Positions 36,448-45,728 of a DNA stretch of 64,000 nucleotides are shown here, piece by piece. The DNA comes from Halosimplex aquaticum. GTDB lineage: Archaea > Halobacteriota > Halobacteria > Halobacteriales > Haloarculaceae. Position numbers and translations under genes: made by a program. The stretch is from NCBI RefSeq assembly GCF_028747785.1, contig NZ_CP118158.1, forward strand, positions 2,790,001-2,854,000, given 5' to 3'. Under the pieces are notes generated by a model. The model was not told the DNA's origin, did not search any database, and saw only the letters and a program-made list of their open reading frames with translations. The first letter of the stretch is position 1. The number at the start of each line of letters is the position of its first letter.

Positions 36448-37310
36448 GTCCGCGCCTTCTCGCTCGTCGCCCAAAGGCGTACCGAGGTGAGACGCGTCTG
36501 CCGCTTTCGCGCCGCCCTGGGACCCGAACGCCTTCGGTCGACCGCCGCGACCCGCTCGCATCGACCGCTTCAACGGGAGCGATCAGACCCGCCGAAGCAG
36601 TGTCGGCTGTTCCGCGAACGCGGCGTCGAACTCCGCACCGTTCGCGTGGATGGTTACCGCCGTCTACCCATCGGGAAGGTTCACTGTCAGGTCTGTTCCG
36701 TAGCGGCAACAACTCTGTCGGATAACTCCTTCTCGTATTCGACGCTTTCTGCGACAAAAATACCTGATTGAGAGTGTAACTTCTAATCTGATATGATCGC
36801 CGGCGAGGCCCGATCTACTGTCCACGGCCTAGTGGACACCGTCTGGCGGCATCTAAAGTCAGTCTCGCCTGGGCACGAGCTGTGAATAGAGCGGTATTCC
36901 GATGTTCTGGCGGCTTGTTCCGTCTACTTCGGGTCGCGCTTCCGAGATCGAGTGCGTCGCCGCGACCAGTCGGGCATCGTTCGACCACAACTTGCCCTTC
37001 GAATGGACGAGTCTATAGATCACGGCGAAAAGGCATACTCTGCCGTGATATCCGCGCTTCTCATTCTGCTATCTCCGTTCCACCGACGGCTGTCGACTCG
37101 GTCGGTTCTCGATGACCGTCTACCCCCGACCGCAGGCGAAGTTACTGCCGAGATCACAGTCGAGTACACATAACCTGTATTACCGTAATAGAGTATTATA
37201 AGATATATCATCAATCTCGTCGCTGAATCCCAGTGGTCTGGCGAAATATCTGTTCAGCGTCAGAACGAGAAAAGAACCTGCACTCGCTAGAGTAGGGAAG
37301 CGGGCGCCGC
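36448..37310. other. Gene-poor stretch bordering the sugar island
   Basis: About 860 bases lie between hemL and the sugar permease without a convincing gene. From about 36700 on it is much richer in A and T than the surroundings. It contains a 20-base dyad (36819-36838) and several short open frames of 60-110 codons on both strands, whose Arg/Ser-rich translations do not look like haloarchaeal protein. It could hold decayed mobile DNA or the island boundary. Confidence 0.5.
36819..36838. repeat. Perfect inverted repeat
   Basis: TGTCCAC, GGCCTA, GTGGACA: 7-base arms around 6 bases, in the AT-richer gene-poor region. It is a possible protein-binding or recombination site; nothing else supports a function. 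Confidence 0.45.
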
Positions 37311-38219
37311 TCAGGTGCCCTTCATACCGCCGCTGGCCAGCCCTTCGACGACCCACTTCTGGGCGACGGCGAACAGCAGGATGACGGGGATCATCGTGAT
37401 GACCGCGGCGGTGATGAGCAGGTTCCAGGCGACGGCGTTCTGGGACTGGAACAGCTGCAGGCCGAACGGCAGCGTCCGGGTCGCGGCCGTCTGGGACAGC
37501 ACGGACACCAGTAGGAAGTCGTTCCACGAGAGGATGAACGTGTAGAAGCCGGCGACGGCGATGCCGGGCATCGCCAGCGGCACGAGGATGCGCCACAGCA
37601 GGCCGAACTCCGAGCAGCCGTCCATCTTGGCTGCCTCGTCCAGCGACTCGGGGATGTCGTCGAAGTAGCCCTTCAGGAGCCACGTGCCCAGCGGGATGCC
37701 GATGACCGAGTGGGCGACGATGATCCCGAGCAGCGAGTCGATGAGGCCCAGGTTGAACATCAGCAGGTAGAACGGGATCAGGATGAGCACGATGGGCAGC
37801 ATCTGCGTCGACAGGAAGGCGTACAGCAGCCCGCCGCGGCCGGGGTACTCGAAGCGGCTCATCGAGTACCCGGCGAAGATGCCGACGACCAGCACCGTCA
37901 GCGTGGTGCTCGTGGAGACGATGACGGAGTTGACGAAGTACTGCTGGAACTGCCCCCGCGACAGCACCGTCGCGTAGTTGTCCAGCGAGAGGTCGCTGAG
38001 CGACGGGACGAGCGCAGAGGAGAACAGGAACTCCTGGGTCGTGAACGAGACGAGCACCATGTACACCACCGGCAGGAGCAGGAACGTGAAGTACAGGCCG
38101 AGCACGAGGTAGACGACCAGCGCGCGGCGAGGCGACATGTCCTCGTCCAGCCAGGCGTCCAGTCGCTGGACGGCGTTCAGTCCCCCGGTCCGGTCGCGGC
38201 TGTCGGTCTCGGTCGCCAT
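37311..38219 (-). CDS. Sugar ABC transporter permease, MalG/UgpE type
   Basis: The 302-residue inner-membrane permease has six predicted helices and the EAA loop (ESLDEAAKMDGCSEFGLLWRILVPLAMPGIAVAGFYTFILSWNDFLL) that contacts the ATPase. It ends VVEGLASGGMKGT, the usual end of CUT1 MalG-type permeases. It overlaps the preceding permease by 1 base (TAATG), so translation is coupled. It forms the channel with the MalF-type partner for an oligosaccharide or sugar derivative. Confidence 0.93.
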   Translation of the reverse strand: MATETDSRDRTGGLNAVQRLDAWLDEDMSPRRALVVYLVLGLYFTFLLLPVVYMVLVSFTTQEFLFSSALVPSLSDLSLDNYATVLSRGQFQQYFVNSVIVSTSTTLTVLVVGIFAGYSMSRFEYPGRGGLLYAFLSTQMLPIVLILIPFYLLMFNLGLIDSLLGIIVAHSVIGIPLGTWLLKGYFDDIPESLDEAAKMDGCSEFGLLWRILVPLAMPGIAVAGFYTFILSWNDFLLVSVLSQTAATRTLPFGLQLFQSQNAVAWNLLITAAVITMIPVILLFAVAQKWVVEGLASGGMKGT

Positions 38220-39133
38220 TAGTCGGTCTCCTCCATGTGGACGTAGATGATCGTGAACACGAGCATGATGACGAGCATCACGACGCCGATGCTCGCGCCG
38301 TACCCGAGCGCGTACTGCTGGAACGCCTGCTTGTACACGTACGTCGCCAGGACCTCGGTGTTGCCCAGCGGCCCGCCGCCCGTCGACAGGAAGACGATGT
38401 CGAAGTTCTTGAACGTGAACGTCACGTGCAGGATGATCATGATCATCGACACGTACGAGATCTGCGGCAGGGTGATGTAGCGGAACCGCTCCAGGGGGCC
38501 GGCGCCGTCGAGGCGGGCGGCCTCGTACTGCTCGGCCGGGATAGACTTCATCGCCGCGAGCAGCGCGATGCCGTAGAACGGGACGTTCCGCCAGACGTGC
38601 ATCAACACGATGAGCGGGAACGCGACGCCCGGCTCACCGAACCAGTAGGTCGTCCGCATCCCCAGGTTGCCGAGGATGATGTTCACCGGGCCGAAGCCGT
38701 TCTGGACCAGGAAGCGGAAGATGATGACCATCACGATGACGGGCATCACCCAGGTTACCATCGAGAGGCTCCGGAACACGCCCGCGCCGGGCACCTTCTC
38801 TTTGAGGGCCAGCGCCAGCCCGAGCCCCAGGAGATACTGGAGCGAGACGGCGACGCCGGTCAGCAAGACGGTGTGCCACAGCGCCTCGTGGAACGTCGCG
38901 TCCCGGAGGAGGCGGGCGAAGTTCTCCAGACCCACGAACTGCATCTGTCCGGGGTTGAGCAGCGACGCCTGGTAGAACGCGAGCTGAATCCCCCGGAGCG
39001 TCGGGTAGGCGATGATGACCGCCAGTATCAGCGTCGCCGGGATGACGAACGCGTACCCCAGCCACGTCTCCGAGAGGAACGACTTGAACTCGCTCCCGTA
39101 GCGGCGGAATCGTGATTTCGTGGGTGTAGCCAT
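38219..39133 (-). CDS. Sugar ABC transporter permease, MalF/UgpA type
   Basis: The 304-residue permease has six helices; TM1 is at about 22-42 (LGYAFVIPATLILAVIIAYPTL). Its EAA loop is EQYEAARLDGAGPLERFRYITLPQISYV. It is the first permease of the CUT1-type transporter, 15 bases downstream of the binding-protein gene on the same strand. The long periplasmic insertion of true MalF is absent; the size matches UgpA/LacF-type permeases. Confidence 0.93.
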   Translation of the reverse strand: MATPTKSRFRRYGSEFKSFLSETWLGYAFVIPATLILAVIIAYPTLRGIQLAFYQASLLNPGQMQFVGLENFARLLRDATFHEALWHTVLLTGVAVSLQYLLGLGLALALKEKVPGAGVFRSLSMVTWVMPVIVMVIIFRFLVQNGFGPVNIILGNLGMRTTYWFGEPGVAFPLIVLMHVWRNVPFYGIALLAAMKSIPAEQYEAARLDGAGPLERFRYITLPQISYVSMIMIILHVTFTFKNFDIVFLSTGGGPLGNTEVLATYVYKQAFQQYALGYGASIGVVMLVIMLVFTIIYVHMEETD

Positions 39134-39148
39134 GATTAGTCCGTGGGC

Positions 39149-40528
39149 CTACAGATCGCTCTCGAGGCCCTTGAGCGCGGAGTGGAGCTGGTCGCCGGCC
39201 TTGTACGGGTCGGTCCGGCCGTAGGCGACCTCCTGCATGAGCGGGTAGAACTCCTGGCGGACCGGGCCCCAGGTGATCTTCTCCAGCGCGCTGCCGGTCT
39301 TGAACACCTCGGTGAACGGCGCCCAGTCGTCGTCCTCGATCGTGGACTCGATGCCCTCGTGGACCGGCGTCATCGCCTTGCCGGGCGAGTCCTCGGCCAT
39401 CGCCTTCAGCGTGTCCGGTGCGGTCCAGGCGGCGACGGCGCTCTTGCCCTTGTCCGTCTGGTCGGAGTGGCTGTTGACCATGACGGGCTTGATCTCGAGG
39501 AACGTGCCCTTCTCGCCGCCCTCGCTGCGCGGGATGTGGGCGACCCGGGTCTTGTTGTTCAGGATGTCCTTGGCCGTCTCGGTGTCGTTGATGTTCTCGC
39601 CGCTGGTCCAGCCCTGCAGCCACGTGCCACACTCGATGAACGCGTAGTTCCCGTTGATGTAGCCGGGGTCGTTGGTCTGCCAGCCGGTCCCCAGGTCGTC
39701 GGGGTTGCCGACCGGGTTGTCGGCCGCGTAGATCTGGTAGTAGTAGTCGTCGAGGATCTTGCCGAGCGGCTCCGCCTCGATGTCGAGTTTCCAGGAGTCG
39801 CCGTCCGGGACGTAGAGGCTGTCCGTGAACTGGTACACGCTGCTCATGAACTCCTGGAAGGCCCGGACGCTGCCGTCTTTCGTGCAGTTGTGGAAGGCGG
39901 TGACGCCGTCGACCTCCTTGTTTATCATCCGCCCGACCTCGTGCATCTCGCTCGTCGTCTGGGGGACGTCCTGCCCGAGTTCGTCGAGGATGTCCTTGCG
40001 GACGATGAACGCGCGGCCGTTGCCCTCGTAGGGGAGGCCGTACAGCTTGCCCTTGTAGCGGCAGGCGTCGAGCGCGCTCTCGACGAAGCCGTCGTAGTGT
40101 TCGAGGTTCTCGGCCCACCCGTCGAGCGATTCGAGGTGGCCCGCCTTGACGTACTCCGTCAGGTGGCTCAGGACGCCTTCGATGGCGTCGGGGTTCCCGG
40201 TCCGCGCGCCGGTCAGGTACTTCTGGCGCAGGTCCTCGTAGGCGAACCGGCCGATCTCGATCTCCTGGCCGACGCGCTCCTCGTAGTTCGCCTTGAACGC
40301 GTTCTTCCAGACGGGCTCGGCGCCTTCCTCGTTCGGGAATCCGTACTCCCACATGAGCGCCTTCTCGCCGCTCCCGGTGGTTTCGGTGTTCCCGTCGCCG
40401 CCGTCGCCACCGTCACCGCTCCCGCCGTCGCCGCCGCCGATACAGCCGGCGAGCCCCGCCGCGGCACCGACACCGACCGCCTTGACTATCGACCGCCGCG
40501 TCCTCCCTGGTGAGTCTGCGTCGTGCAT
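39149..40528 (-). CDS. Sugar-binding Tat lipoprotein of CUT1 ABC transporter
   Basis: The 459-residue extracellular solute-binding protein (family 1) has an RTRRSIVKAVG twin-arginine signal and lipobox LAGC with lipidated C29. A Gly/Asp-rich flexible linker (30-50) tethers the binding domain to the membrane. The body shows family features such as YEGNGRAFIVRKDIL, VPQTTSEMHEVGRMIN and GVTAFHNCTKDGSVRAFQEF. A strong promoter lies directly upstream. It determines the transporter's specificity; the sugar cannot be read from sequence, though the adjacent CHSV-type glycosidase suggests alpha-galactosides. Confidence 0.92.
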   Translation of the reverse strand: MHDADSPGRTRRSIVKAVGVGAAAGLAGCIGGGDGGSGDGGDGGDGNTETTGSGEKALMWEYGFPNEEGAEPVWKNAFKANYEERVGQEIEIGRFAYEDLRQKYLTGARTGNPDAIEGVLSHLTEYVKAGHLESLDGWAENLEHYDGFVESALDACRYKGKLYGLPYEGNGRAFIVRKDILDELGQDVPQTTSEMHEVGRMINKEVDGVTAFHNCTKDGSVRAFQEFMSSVYQFTDSLYVPDGDSWKLDIEAEPLGKILDDYYYQIYAADNPVGNPDDLGTGWQTNDPGYINGNYAFIECGTWLQGWTSGENINDTETAKDILNNKTRVAHIPRSEGGEKGTFLEIKPVMVNSHSDQTDKGKSAVAAWTAPDTLKAMAEDSPGKAMTPVHEGIESTIEDDDWAPFTEVFKTGSALEKITWGPVRQEFYPLMQEVAYGRTDPYKAGDQLHSALKGLESDL

Positions 40529-40561
40529 AAGTAACGTCTATCGTCCACGTGAGTCTATTAC

Positions 40562-40573
40562 TATTTATACTTT
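40562..40573 (-). promoter_or_regulatory. TATA box of the sugar-binding protein gene
   Basis: The complement of 40562-40573 contains AAAGTATAAATA, in a short strongly AT-rich island, about 37 bases before the ATG. This internal promoter would give the binding protein higher expression than the upstream ATPase. Confidence 0.65.
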
Positions 40574-40619
40574 ACTTCAAATTTCTAATACGACCGCCGT
40601 CGAGCGGCCGGAGACGCGC

Positions 40620-41801
40620 TCACTCCGCGCCGACCTCCGCTCCGCCGGCGTCTTCGATGCCGACGAGCGCCTCGAACTCGTCTTCGTCCGGCGGCGCGCG
40701 GTTGCGGAGCGCCTCGCCGGTCGCCCCGTCGAAGACGTGGATCCGGTCCTGCGGGAACCGAACGGTGAGCGTCCGACCGGGGTCGATGACCAGGTCGCCT
40801 TCGAGCGTCGCCGTGTACTGCTGGCCGGCGACGTCGACGTAGACGTAGGTCACCTCGCCGAGCGGCTCGGTCACCTCGACCGTCGTCGAGACGGCGTTGT
40901 GCGCGTCGCCGGCGACGACTTCGATGTCCTCCGGGCGGATGCCCAGCGTGAACCGGTCGCCGTGGCCGCGGATGTCCGCGTGGACGGCCTCGTCCAGTTC
41001 GTACGTGAACCCCTCGTGGACCAGGGCGGGAACCTCCCCGGACTCGTCCAGTTCGACCTCGAAGAAGTTCATCGACGGCGACCCGATGAACCCGCCGACG
41101 AACCGGTTGGCCGGCTCGTGGTAACACTCCAGGGGCGTCCCGATCTGCTGGAGCTTGCCGTCGTCGAGGACGGCGATGCGGTCGCTCATCGTCATCGCCT
41201 CCGTCTGGTCGTGTGTGACGTACAGCGTCGTGACCCCGAGCTCCTGCTGGAGCGACTGGAGCTCGGTGCGCATCTGCGTCCGCAGCTTGGCGTCGAGGTT
41301 CGAGAGCGGCTCGTCCATCAGGAACACCTCGGGTTCGCGGACGATGGCCCGTCCCAGCGCGACGCGCTGTTGCTGGCCGCCCGAGAGCGCGTCGGGCTTC
41401 TTGTTCAGCAGGTCGCGGATGCCGAGCATCTCCGCCGTCTCGTCGATCCGCTCGTCGATCTCCGACTTCGAGAGGTCGGTGGTCATCTTCAGGCCGAAGG
41501 CCATGTTCTCCCGCGACGTCATGTGCGGGTACAGCGCGTAGGACTGGAACACCATCGCCATGTCGCGCTCCTTCGGCTTCTTGTCTGTCACGTCCTCGCC
41601 GTCGAGGACGATCTGGCCGCTGGTCGGCGATTCGAGCCCGGCCACGCACCGGAGCGTCGTCGACTTGCCGCAGCCGGAGGGGCCGACGAGGACGATCAGT
41701 TCGCCGTCCTCGATGTCGACGTCGAAGTCGTCCACGGCGACGATGTCGCCGCCGTCGTCGTGGAACACCTTCTGCAGCTTCTCGATCTCGAGGTCACCCA
41801 T
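40620..41801 (-). CDS. Sugar ABC transporter ATPase, MalK/UgpC/MsmX type
   Basis: This 393-residue ATPase powers the CUT1 sugar importer from the cytoplasmic face. Walker A is GPSGCGKST, signature LSGGQQQR, Walker B VFLMDEPLSN and H-loop VTHDQ. The C-terminal TOBE/OB regulatory domain (about 240-393) includes FVGGFIGSPSMNFF and LGIRPEDIEV, typical of MalK-like proteins. It is the first gene of the minus-strand cluster and divergent from the family 4 glycosidase gene, sharing a 220-base control region with a CTTAAG box about 28 bases before its ATG. Confidence 0.95.
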   Translation of the reverse strand: MGDLEIEKLQKVFHDDGGDIVAVDDFDVDIEDGELIVLVGPSGCGKSTTLRCVAGLESPTSGQIVLDGEDVTDKKPKERDMAMVFQSYALYPHMTSRENMAFGLKMTTDLSKSEIDERIDETAEMLGIRDLLNKKPDALSGGQQQRVALGRAIVREPEVFLMDEPLSNLDAKLRTQMRTELQSLQQELGVTTLYVTHDQTEAMTMSDRIAVLDDGKLQQIGTPLECYHEPANRFVGGFIGSPSMNFFEVELDESGEVPALVHEGFTYELDEAVHADIRGHGDRFTLGIRPEDIEVVAGDAHNAVSTTVEVTEPLGEVTYVYVDVAGQQYTATLEGDLVIDPGRTLTVRFPQDRIHVFDGATGEALRNRAPPDEDEFEALVGIEDAGGAEVGAE

Positions 41802-41991
41802 GACCGGATACTCCCTATACAGGTACTTAAGCCTTGTCCGGGTTAGCCGATTCGATCCGCTCCGGTCGGTCGCGGAGGGACTTCTCGGTGGTCGTCGCGC
41901 GGCGGTGCGACGACCGCTTCGCACACGCGAGGCCGGACGTTTTGCGCCCTCGGGACCGGAGCGACCGGTCTCACCTCGAACCACGGAAGAA

Positions 41992-42000
41992 TTTATATAC
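41992..42000 (+). promoter_or_regulatory. TATA box of the family 4 glycosidase gene
   Basis: TTTATATAC lies 22-30 bases before the GTG start, a textbook archaeal TATA position for a leaderless mRNA. It lies in the shared divergent region with the MalK-type gene. Confidence 0.75.
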
Positions 42001-42021
42001 TGCTGTTCGTCATACCTACCT

Positions 42022-43368
42022 GTGCCAACTATCACGTTCATCGGAGCCGGGAGTATGGTGTTCGCCACCAATCTCGTCGGGGACATCCTCTCCTACGAGG
42101 CGCTGTCCGACAGCCGGATCCGGCTGATGGACATCGACGAACACCGACTGGAACAGACGCGGCAGATCGCCGAGGCGATGGTCGACAACGAGGGGCTCGA
42201 CGCGACCGTCGAGGCGACCACCGACCGCCGCGAAGCGCTGGAGGACGCCGACTACGTCCTCAACATGATCAACGTCGGGGGGACGGAGCCCTTCGAGAAC
42301 GAGATCCGCATCCCCGAGAAGTACGGCGTCGAGCAGGCCATCGGCGACACGACCGGGCCCGGGGGCGTGTTCCGCGGCCTCCGGACGATTCCGACGATGC
42401 TCGACATCGCCGCGGACATGGAAGAGCTGTGTCCCGACGCGCTCTTGCTCAACTACACGAACCCGATGGCCATCGTCTGCAAGGCCGTCTACGAGGCGAC
42501 CGACGTCGAGGTCGTCGGCCTCTGTCACTCCGTCCCGCACACGGCCGAGGCCATCGCGGAGTACGTCGACGTGCCCCAGGAGGAACTGGACTACTGGGTC
42601 GCGGGCATCAACCACATGGCCTGGTTCCTCACCGCCGAACACGACGGCGAGTCCGTCTATCCGGCGCTCGAAGCGGCCTACGAGGACGAGGAGACCTACC
42701 GGAAGGACACGGTCCGCTTCGAGATGATGCGCCACTTCGGCTACTTCCCGACCGAGTCCAGCCACCACATGAGCGAATACGTCCCGTACTTCCGGACCGA
42801 CGGGGACGTCATCGAGGAGATGGCCGGGACGGACTACGCCGAGCGGATGGCGACGGCGACGTACCTCGAGGGCTGGCAGGAGCGCTCCGACGAGCGCGAC
42901 AGCCCCGAACTGGACGTCGACCTCGACGAGGTCGAAGTCGAGCGCTCCGAGGAGTACGCCGCGCGGCTCATCCACTCGCTGGAGACGGACACGCCGCGGC
43001 GGTTCAACCTCAACGTCCCGAACCACGACAACGCCATCGAGAACCTGCCGAACGACGCCTGCGTCGAGGTGCCCGTCTTCGCCGACGGCGCCGGCGTCCA
43101 CCCCTGTTCGGTCGGCGAACTCCCCGCGGAAGTCGCCGCGCTGGACCGCCAGCACACGACGGTGTACGAACTCGCCGTCGAGGGCGCTCTAGAGGGCGAC
43201 CGCGAGAAGATCCACCAGGCGCTCAAACTTGACCCGCTCACGGCCGCTTCCTGCACGCTCGAGGAGATCCACGAGATGACCGAGGAACTCATCGAAGCGA
43301 ACGAGGCGTACATCCCGGACCTCGACGGCGGCGGACGAGCCCGCCCGCCCGCGGCCGCCGACGACTGA
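42022..43368 (+). CDS. Family 4 glycoside hydrolase, probable alpha-galactosidase
   Basis: The 448-residue enzyme is NAD- and Mn-dependent. It starts at GTG with MPTITFIGAGSMVFATNLVGDIL (Rossmann nucleotide site), and has the N-T-N-P turn around 146 and the metal/substrate motif C168-H169-S170-V171 with H198 in GINHMAW. In this family the CHSV form marks alpha-galactosidases, versus CHEV, CHG or CN-type motifs for others. It is cytoplasmic, so it would cleave sugars after import by the divergent ABC transporter. Confidence 0.92.
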   Translation: MPTITFIGAGSMVFATNLVGDILSYEALSDSRIRLMDIDEHRLEQTRQIAEAMVDNEGLDATVEATTDRREALEDADYVLNMINVGGTEPFENEIRIPEKYGVEQAIGDTTGPGGVFRGLRTIPTMLDIAADMEELCPDALLLNYTNPMAIVCKAVYEATDVEVVGLCHSVPHTAEAIAEYVDVPQEELDYWVAGINHMAWFLTAEHDGESVYPALEAAYEDEETYRKDTVRFEMMRHFGYFPTESSHHMSEYVPYFRTDGDVIEEMAGTDYAERMATATYLEGWQERSDERDSPELDVDLDEVEVERSEEYAARLIHSLETDTPRRFNLNVPNHDNAIENLPNDACVEVPVFADGAGVHPCSVGELPAEVAALDRQHTTVYELAVEGALEGDREKIHQALKLDPLTAASCTLEEIHEMTEELIEANEAYIPDLDGGGRARPPAAADD

Positions 43369-43392
43369 ACCGACCCCGGCGCCCGCCTGTTT

Positions 43393-43407
43393 TTCACGAT
43401 GTGTGAA
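43393..43407. promoter_or_regulatory. Candidate IclR operator, distal copy
   Basis: TTCAC, five bases, GTGAA. It has the same architecture and near-identical half-sites as the perfect dyad at 43495-43513, 102 bases away, and lies just after the glycosidase stop. Confidence 0.45.
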
Positions 43408-43494
43408 CGAGAATTCTCCGCCCAGCTCCGGCTCGCTCGCGAATCGACGGAAATCGGCCGATGCGACCGCGGTGGCCGGTCACGCTCGCGAGGC

Positions 43495-43513
43495 TGTTCA
43501 TAATATATGAACA
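43495..43513. promoter_or_regulatory. Candidate IclR operator, proximal copy
   Basis: TGTTCAT, AATAT, ATGAACA: a perfect 7-5-7 inverted repeat ending 3 bases before the first possible ATG of the IclR gene. The position suits autoregulation. AATATAT within it could also serve as part of a promoter if the later start (43544) is used. Confidence 0.65.
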
Positions 43514-43516
43514 ATT

Positions 43517-44323
43517 ATGTCGTTGCGGGACGGAGACTGCGGCATGGACGAGACACCCATCCCTCCGGCGTCGGCGTTCGACGGGCGCACGGCCAAGACG
43601 ACGGTGACGAGCTTCCGGATCGTCGAGGCGCTCGACCGCCGCGAGAGCGCGCGACTGACCGATCTCGCCGACGAACTCGGGCTCGCGAAGGGGACCGTCC
43701 ACAAGCACCTCTCGACGCTCCGCGAGGTGAACTACGTGGTCAAGGACGGCGAGGAGTACCGGCTCAGCGTCCGCTTTCTCGGCCTCGGCACGAGCGCGCG
43801 GCTGAACCTCGACCTGTACGAGATCGCCTACGACCCGCTCGAGAAACTCGCCGACGCGACGGGGGAGGTCGCGAGCGTCATGGTCCCGGAACACGGCTAC
43901 GGCGTCTACGTCCTCCGGGTCAGCAACGAGGGGCGACCCGACGTGGACATCCGCGAGGGCGAGAGCGTCCCCCTCACGGCGACCGCCGGCGGGAAGGCGA
44001 TCCTCTCGTACACGCCCGAGGAGCGCCGCGAACGGATCATCGAACAGCACGGGCTGCCGGAGATGACCGACGCGACCATCACCGACCGCCAGGCGCTGGA
44101 CGAGGAACTCCGCCGGATCCGCGACCGCCGACTGGCCAACGACACGGGCGAGTACCGCTCGGACCAGCACTGCGTCGCGAACCCGATCGTCGACGCGGAC
44201 GACGTCGCGATCGGGGCGGTGACGGTCTCCGGGCCGGCCGACCGGATGGCCGAGAAGTCGATCAAGGCGGACTTCGCCAGCCTGGTCGGCAGCACCACCG
44301 CGTCGATCGAGAGTCGACTGTAA
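43517..44323 (+). CDS. IclR family transcriptional regulator
   Basis: The 268-residue protein (260 if MDETPIPP at 43544 is the start) has an N-terminal winged helix (about 28-85: TVTSFRIVEALDRRESARLTDLADELGLAKGTVHKHLSTLREVNYV) and the IclR ligand domain (about 100-265: GEVASVMVPEHGYGVYVL, PLTATAGGKAILSYTPEERRERI, CVANPIVDADDVAIGAVTVSGP). IclR proteins sense small organic acids or sugars and act as repressors or activators. Lying between the glycosidase and sulfatase genes on the same strand, it most likely controls this locus through the TTCAY-N5-RTGAA dyads. Confidence 0.94.
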   Translation: MSLRDGDCGMDETPIPPASAFDGRTAKTTVTSFRIVEALDRRESARLTDLADELGLAKGTVHKHLSTLREVNYVVKDGEEYRLSVRFLGLGTSARLNLDLYEIAYDPLEKLADATGEVASVMVPEHGYGVYVLRVSNEGRPDVDIREGESVPLTATAGGKAILSYTPEERRERIIEQHGLPEMTDATITDRQALDEELRRIRDRRLANDTGEYRSDQHCVANPIVDADDVAIGAVTVSGPADRMAEKSIKADFASLVGSTTASIESRL

Positions 44324-44390
44324 CGGCGCCGGCGCCGACCGCTCGCGGGCTACGGCTACATACAAGACCCTCCGGAGACTTCGGGACGGT

Positions 44391-45728
44391 ATGGACAACG
44401 ACGGCGTCCCCCCGAACGTGCTGGTCGTGGTGACCGACCAGCAGCGGTGGGACACGGTCGGCGCGTACGGTAATCCGATGGACCTGACGCCGACGCTCGA
44501 CGACCTCGCGGCGACGGGGACGCGGATCGAGCGCGCCATCTCGCCCCAGCCGATCTGCGGCCCGTTCCGCGCGGCCTTCCAGACCGGGAAGCACGCCACC
44601 GAGACCGGCGTCTGGCAGGGGTCGACGCGGCTCCCCGACGACGAGCGCACGCTCGCCCACCGGTTCGCCGATGCGGGCTACGACGTCGGCTACGTCGGCA
44701 ACTGGCACCTCGCCAGCACGTTCGACGAACCGGTGCCCCCGGAGGAACGCGGCGGCTACGACGACTTCTGGATCGCTGCGGACGTCCCGGAGTTCACCAC
44801 CAGTCCCGACGAAGGCCACCTCTACGACGCCGACGGGAACGCCGTCGAGTTCGACGGGTACCGCGCCGACGCGTTCACCGACTACGCCATCGAGGGGCTC
44901 GACGAGCTCTCCGAGCCGTTCTTCCTGATGGTCTCCTATCTGGAACCGCACGACCAGAACGAACTGTGGACCTTCGTCGCGCCCGACGGCTACGCCGACG
45001 ACCACGAGACCGACCCGTACGTCCCGCCGGACCTACAGGACCGACCCGGCGAGTGGTTCCGCGAACTGCCGGACTACTACGGGATCGTCCAACGGCTCGA
45101 CGAGTGCATCGCGGACCTCGTGGACGCTCTCGACGAACGGGGGCTCCGCGACGACACGGTCTTCGCCTACACCGCCGATCACGGCTGTCACTTCCGCACG
45201 CGGCCCGGCGAGTACAAGCGGACGCCCCACGAGTCGGCCGTCCGCGTGCCCGCCATCCTGTCCGGTCCCGGGTTCAGGAACGGCGGGACCGTCGAGCGAG
45301 TGACCAGTCTCCTGGACCTGCCGCCGACGCTACTGGACGCCGCCGGCGTCGACGTCCCCGACGAGATGCGCGGCGACAGCCTCCTCCCGGTCCTCCGCCG
45401 GGAGGAACCCGACGCCGACGGCGACGCGTTCGTCCAGATCAGCGAATCGCAGGTCGGGCGGGCGCTCCGGACCGACCGCTGGAAGTACGCCGTCGCCGCC
45501 CCCTCGACGACAGGCTGGCGCGGCGGGAGCAGCGAGCAGTCCAGCGACACGTACGTCGAGCGGTACCTCTACGACCTGCACCGCGACCCGGCGGAGTCCG
45601 TGAACCTCGCCGGCCGCCCGTCCTACCGGAACGTCGCCGACGACCTGCGGGAGCGACTGCTCGACTACATCGCCGACGTGGAGGGCGAGACCCCGCGGAT
45701 CAAGCCCTACGACAGGGGCTTCCCGTAG
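44391..45728 (+). CDS. Type I sulfatase (alkaline phosphatase superfamily)
   Basis: The 445-residue hydrolase cleaves sulfate esters. It has the metal site near the start (VVVTDQQRWDT), the formylglycine motif C56-G-P-F-R60 followed by AAFQTGK (usual form C-S/T-P-S-R, here C-x-P-x-R), the NWHL region and YTADHGCHFRTRPGEYKRTPHES near the second metal site. It has no signal peptide, so it appears cytoplasmic and would act on imported sulfated sugars. C56 must be converted to formylglycine; no maturase is visible in the window. It follows the IclR gene by 67 bases. Confidence 0.92.
   Translation: MDNDGVPPNVLVVVTDQQRWDTVGAYGNPMDLTPTLDDLAATGTRIERAISPQPICGPFRAAFQTGKHATETGVWQGSTRLPDDERTLAHRFADAGYDVGYVGNWHLASTFDEPVPPEERGGYDDFWIAADVPEFTTSPDEGHLYDADGNAVEFDGYRADAFTDYAIEGLDELSEPFFLMVSYLEPHDQNELWTFVAPDGYADDHETDPYVPPDLQDRPGEWFRELPDYYGIVQRLDECIADLVDALDERGLRDDTVFAYTADHGCHFRTRPGEYKRTPHESAVRVPAILSGPGFRNGGTVERVTSLLDLPPTLLDAAGVDVPDEMRGDSLLPVLRREEPDADGDAFVQISESQVGRALRTDRWKYAVAAPSTTGWRGGSSEQSSDTYVERYLYDLHRDPAESVNLAGRPSYRNVADDLRERLLDYIADVEGETPRIKPYDRGFP

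Noticed and set aside
36882..37173. Overlapping short frames that might be transposase remnants
   Set aside because: None of the three forward frames or the reverse frames shows a transposase motif; kept only as a comment on the gene-poor region.
43517..43543. Taking the first ATG as the only IclR start
   Set aside because: The second Met (43544) would leave the dyad with its AATATAT centre at a promoter-like distance; the sequence alone does not decide, so the longer form is reported with this caveat.
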